A DNA stretch of 6,115 nt from Victivallales bacterium (GTDB lineage Bacteria > Verrucomicrobiota > Lentisphaeria > Oligosphaerales > Oligosphaeraceae): the NCBI GenBank assembly GCA_017538465.1, contig JAFYIW010000354.1:1-6115 (forward strand), read 5' to 3'. Position numbers and translations under genes: made by a program. The notes beneath the pieces were generated by a model. The model was not told the origin of the DNA and ran no database searches. It saw only the letters and a program-made list of their open reading frames with translations. This document shows, piece after piece, positions 1-6,058 of this stretch; the stretch's first letter is position 1; each line of letters begins with the position of its first letter.

Positions 1-81
1 GAAGGTCTCCAGCAGTTTGGGCGGCATATACACAATCTGCGTGCTTTTAGCCGCATACCAGATTTCTTCAAGGTTGTTCAT
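1..81 (-). CDS. Unidentified protein, N-terminal 27 codons only (runs off left edge)
   Basis: Reading leftward from ATG at 81-79, the frame stays open for 27 codons to the window edge. The peptide starts MNNLEEIWYAAKSTQIVYMP and continues PKLLETF. It has no signal peptide or membrane segment, so it is probably cytoplasmic. I do not recognise the family well enough to name it. Support for a real gene: a sensible amphipathic protein start, a consensus TATAAT on the same strand about 65 bases upstream, and divergent arrangement with the CoaB gene. There is no convincing Shine-Dalgarno; the bases just before the ATG form a small inverted repeat instead. The true start could lie elsewhere, and function cannot be judged from this fragment. 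Confidence 0.6.
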   Translation of the reverse strand, partial: MNNLEEIWYAAKSTQIVYMPPKLLETF

Positions 82-102
82 GGGAAATTGATGCGCTTTC
101 CC
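82..102 (-). repeat. Inverted repeat abutting the start codon of the leftward gene
   Basis: GGGAAA at 82-87 and TTTCCC at 97-102 are perfect 6-bp arms around a 9-base loop. In the leftward transcript the hairpin would end immediately before the ATG at 81-79, where a ribosome site would normally lie. It could affect translation initiation. A 6-bp stem with a 9-base loop is modest and could be chance. Confidence 0.3.
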
Positions 103-121
103 GAAGAATATAACCTGTCGG

Positions 122-150
122 TTGGGTTTTGTGCTGTTTTAATACATTAT
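122..150 (+). promoter_or_regulatory. Weak candidate promoter for the CoaB gene
   Basis: TTGGGT at 122-127 and CATTAT at 145-150 are 17 bases apart, with a predicted start near 157 and a leader of about 37 bases to the ATG at 194. Both hexamers are imperfect. The -10 overlaps the leftward TATAAT at 146-151, so the two polymerases could not bind at once if both promoters are real. Confidence 0.3.
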
Positions 151-174
151 AGTACGGCGAAATCACCCAAAAAA
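146..174 (-). promoter_or_regulatory. Candidate sigma70-type promoter for the leftward gene
   Basis: On the minus strand a perfect TATAAT lies at 151-146. A T-run at 174-169 (TTTTTT) sits 17 bases upstream as a poor -35. Transcription would start near 139, giving a leader of about 58 bases to the ATG at 81. The -10 is convincing; the -35 is weak. Confidence 0.45.
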
Positions 175-193
175 GTGTAGTTTTTGAGATACG

Positions 194-1246
194 ATGACGA
201 CATCAGCACTTCTTCTTTTTCTTCCAGACCACACCAGGCCACTTGGCGACACCATGAGGATGCTGGGCGATTTGAGCGGAGGCGTCCTGAATGTGGCGGC
301 GTGCCCGGATGAGGCGCTTCTGCGTCTGGTCAGTCCCGCTGGCTGGGAGGCGCTGACGGGGCGGCCGGTCGTGCTCGAACGGGAACTCCCGAATTACTTG
401 GCGAAGAAGCCACTGGCGGTGTTGTGCCAACGCTGGCGGGAAAGCACTGCGTCGTTGTTGGCGCAGTCCGGCATTCCCGTGTTGCTGTGGGGAAATGAGT
501 TGCCGCCGGGGCTTCCGCCTGGCAGCGTCGCCTTGCCGGAGTTCGAGGCCGAGGAGATTCTGCCGAGACTTGAGCAGCTCTCGTCCCCGCAAGACTTCGC
601 CGGAAAGACCGTGCTGGTGACGGCGGGTCCGACCGTCGAGGACATCGACCCCGTGCGTTTCCTCACCAACCGGTCGAGCGGCAAGATGGGCGTGGCGGTC
701 GCGTGGGCATTCGCAGTGCGCGGGGCACGGGTGCTGCTGGTCCACGGACCAATGACGGCCGAGGTGTCGAAATTGGCTGATCTGGAGAGAATCCCGGTGC
801 GTTCGGCGCAGCAGATGCACGACGCGGTGCGTGAACACTGGCATGAGGCACAGGTGGCGGTGCTTTGCGCGGCGGTGGCGGATTTCCGGCCGGACCACTA
901 TGTCCCCCAGAAGATCAAGAAAATCGAGGGGGAGGGGATGGTGCTTCATCTGGAGCGAACCCCCGACATTCTCGCGGAACTGGGGGCATTGCCGAACCAT
1001 CCATTCCTGGTCGGCTTTGCGGCGGAGACGGACGACGTGGAGATCAACGCCCTGAACAAGCTCCGCAAAAAACACTGCGACTTGCTGTGCGCCAATGATA
1101 TCCGAAAGCCCGGAAGCGGCTTTGCGGGAGATACCAACCAAATCACCATCTATGCGCCAGACGGCATGGTGCGCGCATTGCCGATGCTATCCAAGCAGGG
1201 GGCGGCATACTGCATCGTGGACGAAGTCGCCCGCCGAATGAATTAA
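194..1246 (+). CDS. coaB: Phosphopantothenate-cysteine ligase (CoaB) with a degenerate CoaC-like N-terminal domain
   Basis: The protein has 350 residues. Residues 137-350 are a clear CoaB domain, which joins 4'-phosphopantothenate to cysteine using a nucleotide triphosphate in cytoplasmic coenzyme A synthesis. Visible motifs are VTAGPT (142-147), DPVRFLTNRSSGKMG (152-166) with the conserved Asn159, CAAVADFRP (225-233), KIKK (240-243) with the conserved Lys, GFAAET (274-279) and CANDI (299-303). Residues 1-136 align in outline with the CoaC flavoprotein half of fused Dfp/CoaBC: SPAGWEALTGRPV (47-59) matches the segment after the CoaC mononucleotide-binding region. However, the half is only about 135 residues against a usual 180-190. 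It lacks the catalytic-His HIEL-type segment, the FMN-contact PAT/SAN segment, the PxMNxxMW motif and the flap Cys. I infer ligase-only activity, with decarboxylation supplied by another gene. The ATG at 194 has only a weak upstream purine stretch; no better start is evident. It converges with the hydrolase gene. Confidence 0.93.
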   Translation: MTTSALLLFLPDHTRPLGDTMRMLGDLSGGVLNVAACPDEALLRLVSPAGWEALTGRPVVLERELPNYLAKKPLAVLCQRWRESTASLLAQSGIPVLLWGNELPPGLPPGSVALPEFEAEEILPRLEQLSSPQDFAGKTVLVTAGPTVEDIDPVRFLTNRSSGKMGVAVAWAFAVRGARVLLVHGPMTAEVSKLADLERIPVRSAQQMHDAVREHWHEAQVAVLCAAVADFRPDHYVPQKIKKIEGEGMVLHLERTPDILAELGALPNHPFLVGFAAETDDVEINALNKLRKKHCDLLCANDIRKPGSGFAGDTNQITIYAPDGMVRALPMLSKQGAAYCIVDEVARRMN

Positions 1247-1255
1247 CTTAAGTTA
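1244..1255. repeat. 12-bp perfect palindrome formed by two converging stop codons
   Basis: TAACTTAAGTTA reads identically on both strands. Its first three bases are the TAA stop of the CoaB gene and its last three are the TAA stop of the opposing hydrolase gene. The gap between the two coding regions is 6 bp. There is no GC-rich stem or T-run, so it is not a typical intrinsic terminator. Transcripts from both sides probably run into each other, or termination occurs by another route. Confidence 0.55.
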
Positions 1256-2038
1256 TTTGGCAACAATCCGTTGGATGAAGCGCAGCAGGGGGTAGCCTCC
1301 GCACATCAGACAGCCGAAGTGGTCCACGCCCTCCAGGATGAGATGATGGGCGTCGGGATGCCCCAGGGCCTGAAGCGTTGCGGCCAGCAGACGGTTTTCC
1401 TCGGGGCGTCCCGGCATGTCCAGCCCGCCTTGTCCGGTCACCAGAAGACAGGGGGGCACATCGGCGCTACAATAGTAGAGCGGCGCATATTGGTCGATGA
1501 CAGGATGGCACCCCAAGCGCGCGTCATCATAATGCAAGTCTTCCTTAAGCTGGAAATGGGTGGTCATCTGGCCGGAAAGCGGGAGGAATCCGGCAAGTCT
1601 GCGATGGTCAATGCCGTGCTTGGCGAGGAATTGCGGCGCCATGGCGAGCATCGCGGCCAGCCAGCCGCCCGCACTCATGCCTCCGACGAAGATTTTGCCG
1701 GTGTCTCCGCCGAATTCGCCGAGATGGGCAAAGACCCACGCCAGTGCGGTGGTGGCATCCTCCAGGGCATCCAGCGTGGTGGTCGTTTTGTTTTCGGGGA
1801 TGGTCCGATAGCGCACTTCGACAATGCCCAGGGTCCCGTCCCAAAAGAGTTCGGGGATTTCGCGGTAGTCGCCGACCATCCCTCCGCCATGAAACCAGAC
1901 CAGCACGGGATAGTGCTGGTGCCCCAATGGGGAGCAGAGATAGAGAACCTGTTGAGAGTGAGCTCCATAACGGTGCTCTTTCCAATCGTACTTTTCTGGG
2001 TTCTGCGGGATAGAATAGGAAGTCCAGTCTGCTTGCAT
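1253..2038 (-). CDS. Alpha/beta-hydrolase, esterase/lipase type (HSL or BD-FAE-like)
   Basis: With the ATG at 2038-2036 the product has 261 residues. HGGG at 50-53 is the oxyanion-hole motif of the hormone-sensitive-lipase/BD-FAE branch. GMSAG at 120-124 is the nucleophile elbow with Ser122. Asp207 in GGLDMPGRPEEN is the likely acid, and His240 in GVDHFG the likely base, so the triad looks complete. The family hydrolyses carboxyl esters, including acyl groups on sugars; the substrate here is not readable. No signal peptide or membrane segment is seen, so it should be cytoplasmic. The frame continues upstream to a TTG at 2116, but those 26 residues are low-complexity and unlike a family N-terminus, and the best candidate promoter would begin transcription downstream of the TTG; I therefore prefer the ATG. 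No clear Shine-Dalgarno precedes it. It is divergent from the large glycosidase gene. Confidence 0.9.
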   Translation of the reverse strand: MQADWTSYSIPQNPEKYDWKEHRYGAHSQQVLYLCSPLGHQHYPVLVWFHGGGMVGDYREIPELFWDGTLGIVEVRYRTIPENKTTTTLDALEDATTALAWVFAHLGEFGGDTGKIFVGGMSAGGWLAAMLAMAPQFLAKHGIDHRRLAGFLPLSGQMTTHFQLKEDLHYDDARLGCHPVIDQYAPLYYCSADVPPCLLVTGQGGLDMPGRPEENRLLAATLQALGHPDAHHLILEGVDHFGCLMCGGYPLLRFIQRIVAK

Positions 2039-2101
2039 GGCGGTGGAGGATGAACGGGAATCTCGGGGAAGGAGGTCGTGATGAAAGCAGGTTGTCGTTG
2101 G

Positions 2102-2121
2102 GATAATTGCCGACAATTATC
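2102..2121. promoter_or_regulatory. Perfect 8-4-8 palindrome, candidate operator
   Basis: GATAATTG (2102-2109) and CAATTATC (2114-2121) are exact inverted repeats around the 4-base spacer CCGA. The site lies between two divergent genes, covers the -10 of the candidate leftward promoter, and sits about 25-45 bases upstream of the rightward TATAAT. The symmetry and length suit a dimeric repressor or activator. No regulator gene lies in the window, so the binding family cannot be assigned. Confidence 0.5.
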
Positions 2122-2143
2122 GTGGTTTCATGGTTTGCCGCAA
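2116..2143 (-). promoter_or_regulatory. Candidate promoter for the hydrolase gene
   Basis: On the minus strand TTGCGG (2143-2138) and GATAAT (2121-2116) are 16 bases apart, predicting a start near 2109 and a leader of about 70 bases to the ATG at 2038. The -10 forms one arm of the palindrome at 2102-2121, so a protein bound there would block this promoter. The evidence is sequence match only. Confidence 0.4.
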
Positions 2144-2151
2144 AATATAAT
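2123..2151 (+). promoter_or_regulatory. Candidate promoter for the large glycosidase gene
   Basis: A perfect TATAAT occurs at 2146-2151. The best-placed -35, TGGTTT at 2123-2128 with a 17-base spacer, is poor, which would fit a promoter needing an activator. The predicted start is near 2158, giving a leader of about 85 bases to the ATG at 2243. If this promoter is used, the upstream in-frame ATG at 2081 is not in the transcript. Confidence 0.4.
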
Positions 2152-2233
2152 GCCATGCCGTCAATTGGCTTCGGTGCACGGCTTCTTGTGTGGTTTATAT
2201 TACTTGAGAAGTTCATATTCCAATTGTTTGAAT

Positions 2234-2239
2234 AGGAGA
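2234..2239 (+). promoter_or_regulatory. Ribosome binding site deciding the start of the large glycosidase
   Basis: AGGAGA lies 4-7 bases before two consecutive ATG codons (2243 and 2246). The second has the more typical spacing. Both begin directly at the signal peptide, which supports this start over the open frame reaching back to 2078. Confidence 0.6.
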
Positions 2240-2242
2240 ATC

Positions 2243-5200
2243 ATGATGCGAAACACCTTCTGTAGCCTTTTCCTTCTCTCGTTGCTTGCTGGAGCATCTC
2301 TGCTTGCGGCCTGGACGCCGATGACCATCGTTCCCACCAGCGCCGACGGCTCCACCGCCTCCTACCTGGGCGACTTCATTGCGCTGGACGGCATGAGCCG
2401 TCCCGAGGCCAACACTGCGGTCTTCGTGTGGAAGGATGCCGAGGCGATGCACTTCCGCTTCGAGTGTCAGGAACCCTACATGGGCAAAATCAAAGCTAAT
2501 ATCGATTTGCGGGACGGCATGGTCTGGGAGGACGACTGCGTGGAGGTCTTCCTGCTGCCCAAAGGCACCGAGAACTACCTGCATTTCATCGCCAACTCAC
2601 GCGGTGTCCAATATGACGAGCAGGATCGCGACGCGACGTGGAATGGCAAGTGGGAGGCCCGCACCACCTGCAAGGTGTATGACTGGACGGCGGAAATCGT
2701 CATCCCCTTCAGCACCTTGGGCGCAATTCCGCAGGAGGGCGACGAATGGCGGATGAATGTATGCCGCAGCCGCTATTCCGTCAAGGAGAACTCCAGCTGG
2801 TCCTCGACCATCAAGGAGACCTTCCACGATGTGGAGTGCTTCGGCACCATCCGCTTCAGCGACGCCGAGCCGTATCCGACTGGCGTGTTAGGCGTTGCGG
2901 AGACGAATGCCCCGGCTCCGCAGTTGACTTGGCATGGCCGGGAGCCCGCCCTTCGCACCGCCGAAATTCGCAAAGGCCATCCCGGCTATCGGGTCCTCTG
3001 CGAGGAGTATTCCGCCGAGGGGCGCATTGTGATGCAGTGTTATCACGTCACGCGAAACTACCGTGGCGAGGAGATTCTCGCCCCTGCGCTGGCGCGTATT
3101 GAAGACATCCAGGCCGACGAGGCGAAGGCTCTGCGAGACGAGGCGAAGGTGCTTCTTTCTGTCAACTCCGTGCCCGCCGCACTTTTCCCGCCGCTGGAGC
3201 GTCAGGCCGAGCAACTCGCCACCCGGATGATTCGCTATGCGAACACCCAACTCTTCCTGGCGCAAGGACATAAGGAGCGTGAGATTCTCTATGGCGTGGA
3301 GTCCTCCCTGGTCAAGCTGCTTCCCATCCACCCATACGAAGGCGAAATTGGCGGCACGGTCCAACTGGATGCCGCCCGCAACGAGATGGATGCCGTGCAG
3401 GTCACGCTCTTCGCGGGTGACGCTCCATTGCTGTTGGCGAAGGCGCATCTTGATGGAAACCTCGTCCAGGAAGATGGCACCACGCTTTCCGTGAGCAATT
3501 TCCGCATCCGTCGCGAGGGCTATGTCGAGATGATTCCCACCGACCACAAGGTCATCTATGCCGGCCCGTGGCCGGATCCGTTGATGGAGGCCACGCCTTT
3601 CGACGTGGTCGCGAATGGTCGCGAGACCCTCTGGGTGGATGTGCGCGTTCCGGTGGAGGCCAAGCCCGGACGATATGCCGGAAAGCTTGTCCTGGAGGCG
3701 AAAAATGCGCTTCCGACGGTTGTCCCCGTGGAGGTGCTGGTCCGCAATTTCACCATTCCGAAAGACTCCAGCATCGTGACCGCCTTCGGACTGCATCAGT
3801 TTGCAATCAAGCAGAACGAGGATTCCTATCGGGAGAATATGCACGAACACCGCGTCTCGCCCTACCAGAGCGCCCGACGTGCGGAATTGCTGCGAAAGCC
3901 CTCGCTGGACATTCAGGCGGGGGACGAACTGGAAGTGACGGTCGCCAGCGACCGCCCAGGGCGTCTGCGCGTGGTGGCCTACGATGTCATCAATAATCAT
4001 CAAACACTTTTGGAACAGCAAATAGCGGCCGGCGCTGACCAGCGTTTCACGGGCGTCTTCGCGGAAAATGCGAAATTCGATGGCCTCTGGGCTTTGGAGG
4101 CAAAGATCAGCGGCGCAGGGGACGCAACGCTCACGGCGGTGCTCCGGCAGGCAGGGAAGGCCCCCCGCACCTTGATTGATGCCGAGGAGGCCTTTGTCTG
4201 TTTCAATGGAGAATTGATGGATGCCTGGCCGGAGTGGGAGTTCCTTGCGATGGACATCTATGACCGTCCCGCCGAAGTGGATTGGGCGCAATTCGACAAG
4301 AGCTTCGAGGCGGCTCTGAAGCGTGGCATCACCTCCCACGAATTGCCCTCCCATTCCCCGCGTCCGCTGTGGCTGAGGCTCTACCGCGAACACCTCGCCG
4401 AAAAGGGCTGGCTGCAGTATTTCTATACCTATCTGTCCGACGAGCCGGAGGCCAAGGACTACCCATACATCAACGAGGCGCTGGCTGCCGCCAAACGCAT
4501 TGGCGGCCACGACATCCGCAACATGATGACTGCGCGTTCCTTCCCCGAAGCACTCAAGTTCGTGGACATCTGGTGCCCCGAAATCTACTCGTTCGACCAG
4601 GAAGGCGCCAAAGCCGAGCAGGAGCGCGGACGGATGGTCTGGTGGTATACCGCCTTCGGCACTCGTCATCCCTATCCCAATGTCTGGATCGACTATCCCG
4701 CCATCGACTGCCGAGTCTGGCCTTGGATGACTTGGAAACACGATCTGGACGGCATGCTCTACTGGGCGGTCACCTGGTGGGGATGGAACAACCCGTGGTT
4801 CTCTGGCGGGACTTTCCCGAAGTCCAATGGCGATGGCTCGCTCATGTATCCAGGCGAAGGCGATGACGGCACGCCCGTGGACTCCCTGCGGTGGGAGTGC
4901 CTCCGTGACGGCATGGAGGACTACGAGGTCTTCTGCCTGCTGGAGGCCGCGAAACGCGAACTGGGGGATCAGGCTCCTGAATTGACCAAACGCATCGATG
5001 AACTGCTGGCCATCAATCCCGATGTGCTGGAAGATTTTGAACATTACAATCTTGACCCCAAGCCGATGCTGGCGGCTCGCCGTGCGATGTCCGATGCGCT
5101 GGAGGAAGCCATCGCATGGTTGGGGCACCAGCCGGAAATCGTCGGCCGCCCGCGTTGGCGGAAGGGCCTTGTCGGCGAGGAGGCCGTCAAGACGCTTGCG

Positions 5201-5965
5201 GAATTCGACGCAGGCGAACTCGCCCGTCGGCGCACGGTCTTCGAGGAGAATCGCGCAAAACTGGAAGCCTTGGAGACAGGGCGGCCCGCCGATCTTCCCG
5301 AGGACGGGCTGCGCGTCTATTACGACTTCGAAGGCAGTTTCGCCCTAGTGGTGGATCGCTCCGGCAATCGTTTTGACGGAATGCTCGCGGAAGGCAGTCG
5401 TCTGCCTGGTGTCGGCCATCCTGGCAGTGCCTTCCGCACCAAGGCCCAGTGGGGGAGGGTAATGTTGCCCGGCGGTGCGGAGCTCCTTGGACCGCAACCG
5501 GAGGCGGGGACCGTCGCTTTCTGGGTCTGCCCCGCTTTCGACAATGCTTTCGTGGCGGAGCGCAAGAATGTCGCTTTGGCATACCTGATGGAGACCGATC
5601 AGAATGCCACGCCCAGCGGATACGACGAAATCGGCATCTATCTTAACGATGGCAAGCTCAAGGCGCGCGTCGGCGGCAGGTGCCCGGAGATTTTCATGTG
5701 CGAGGTGCCTTCGCCGCTGAAGAAAGGCGAATGGGTTCATCTGGCGCTGACCTGGAGGCCTGGCGAACGGGTCCTCTATGTGAATGGCGAGCCGGTCATC
5801 ACCAGCAGCAAATCTTTCACCGCCCCGAAATTGGACGGCTTCCCCGCGACCCTCGGCACGCACCCTGGCAATCTGTCGATGTTCGCACCGGGAACTTACG
5901 ACGAATATCGCCTCTACGACCGTGCGTTGTCCGCCGAGGAGGTCCGCCAGCTCTTGGAGAAGTGA
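2243..5965 (+). CDS. Secreted multidomain GH123/DUF4091-type glycoside hydrolase with CBM9-like and LamG-like domains
   Basis: The product is 1240 residues (1239 if the adjacent ATG at 2246 is used). Residues 1-23 are a signal peptide with a hydrophobic core and likely cleavage after LAA. Residues 24-210 resemble a CBM9/DOMON carbohydrate-binding domain (WEDDCVEVFL at 95-104, FGTIRF at 200-205). Residues 215-345 are mixed and partly helical. Residues 346-505 form a beta-sandwich of the kind preceding GH123 barrels (NEMDAVQVTL at 380-389). Residues 510-955 are the GH123/DUF4091 catalytic region: TYLSDEP (729-735) carries the adjacent Asp733-Glu734 pair expected to stabilise the oxazoline intermediate and act as general acid, followed by WWYTAFG (800-806), the Trp-rich WAVTWWGWNN (841-850) and SLRWECLRDGMEDYEV (881-896). 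About 130 residues (545-677) interrupt the barrel. Residues 1022-1240 are a LamG/concanavalin-like lectin domain (YYDFEG at 1026-1031, GEWVHLALTW at 1162-1171, DEYRLYDRALS at 1220-1230). Characterised GH123 enzymes are beta-N-acetylgalactosaminidases, but DUF4091 is broader, so the substrate is uncertain. No anchor or dockerin is seen. Confidence 0.9.
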   Translation: MMRNTFCSLFLLSLLAGASLLAAWTPMTIVPTSADGSTASYLGDFIALDGMSRPEANTAVFVWKDAEAMHFRFECQEPYMGKIKANIDLRDGMVWEDDCVEVFLLPKGTENYLHFIANSRGVQYDEQDRDATWNGKWEARTTCKVYDWTAEIVIPFSTLGAIPQEGDEWRMNVCRSRYSVKENSSWSSTIKETFHDVECFGTIRFSDAEPYPTGVLGVAETNAPAPQLTWHGREPALRTAEIRKGHPGYRVLCEEYSAEGRIVMQCYHVTRNYRGEEILAPALARIEDIQADEAKALRDEAKVLLSVNSVPAALFPPLERQAEQLATRMIRYANTQLFLAQGHKEREILYGVESSLVKLLPIHPYEGEIGGTVQLDAARNEMDAVQVTLFAGDAPLLLAKAHLDGNLVQEDGTTLSVSNFRIRREGYVEMIPTDHKVIYAGPWPDPLMEATPFDVVANGRETLWVDVRVPVEAKPGRYAGKLVLEAKNALPTVVPVEVLVRNFTIPKDSSIVTAFGLHQFAIKQNEDSYRENMHEHRVSPYQSARRAELLRKPSLDIQAGDELEVTVASDRPGRLRVVAYDVINNHQTLLEQQIAAGADQRFTGVFAENAKFDGLWALEAKISGAGDATLTAVLRQAGKAPRTLIDAEEAFVCFNGELMDAWPEWEFLAMDIYDRPAEVDWAQFDKSFEAALKRGITSHELPSHSPRPLWLRLYREHLAEKGWLQYFYTYLSDEPEAKDYPYINEALAAAKRIGGHDIRNMMTARSFPEALKFVDIWCPEIYSFDQEGAKAEQERGRMVWWYTAFGTRHPYPNVWIDYPAIDCRVWPWMTWKHDLDGMLYWAVTWWGWNNPWFSGGTFPKSNGDGSLMYPGEGDDGTPVDSLRWECLRDGMEDYEVFCLLEAAKRELGDQAPELTKRIDELLAINPDVLEDFEHYNLDPKPMLAARRAMSDALEEAIAWLGHQPEIVGRPRWRKGLVGEEAVKTLAEFDAGELARRRTVFEENRAKLEALETGRPADLPEDGLRVYYDFEGSFALVVDRSGNRFDGMLAEGSRLPGVGHPGSAFRTKAQWGRVMLPGGAELLGPQPEAGTVAFWVCPAFDNAFVAERKNVALAYLMETDQNATPSGYDEIGIYLNDGKLKARVGGRCPEIFMCEVPSPLKKGEWVHLALTWRPGERVLYVNGEPVITSSKSFTAPKLDGFPATLGTHPGNLSMFAPGTYDEYRLYDRALSAEEVRQLLEK

Positions 5966-5971
5966 GAGAGG

Positions 5972-6000
5972 TTGTTTTGAGGCCAGAGGTTTCCTATAAT
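5972..6000 (+). promoter_or_regulatory. Promoter for the pilin-like gene
   Basis: TTGTTT (5972-5977) and a perfect TATAAT (5995-6000) are separated by exactly 17 bases. The predicted start is near 6007, about 52 bases before the ATG at 6059. The site begins 7 bases after the stop of the glycosidase gene, so the downstream gene probably has its own transcript. No intrinsic terminator hairpin is visible between the two genes. Confidence 0.55.
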
Positions 6001-6058
6001 TATGACCGCGGCTGACAATGCCAAATCGTCGGAATAATCTCTTCGACCAACAACAGAA

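Noticed and set aside
203..1141. A 312-codon open frame on the minus strand opposite coaB
   Set aside because: In codon register with the sense frame, Arg/His/Gln-rich as expected for an antisense translation, no motif; the sense strand carries all CoaB motifs.
1271..2053. A 260-codon open frame on the plus strand opposite the hydrolase
   Set aside because: Same in-register antisense effect; the opposite frame has HGGG, GMSAG and a full catalytic triad.
2039..2116. Hydrolase extension to the TTG at 2116
   Set aside because: Rare start codon, no Shine-Dalgarno, atypical sequence, and upstream of the likely transcription start near 2109.
2078..2242. N-terminal extension of the glycosidase from GTG 2078 or ATG 2081 as the annotated start
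   Set aside because: The 55-residue extension looks non-coding in composition, precedes a clear signal peptide with its own AGGAGA site, and contains a TATAAT promoter element. Kept as a finding because of the strong upstream Shine-Dalgarno.
2888..5128. A 746-codon open frame on the minus strand inside the glycosidase gene
   Set aside because: It is in exact codon register with the sense gene, so antisense stops arise only where the sense strand uses TTA, CTA or TCA, which GC-rich genes avoid. The translation shows no recognisable domain, while the sense frame has a signal peptide and several.
5966..6058. Intrinsic terminator after the glycosidase gene
   Set aside because: I see no stable GC-rich stem followed by a T-run; the segment is better explained by a promoter.
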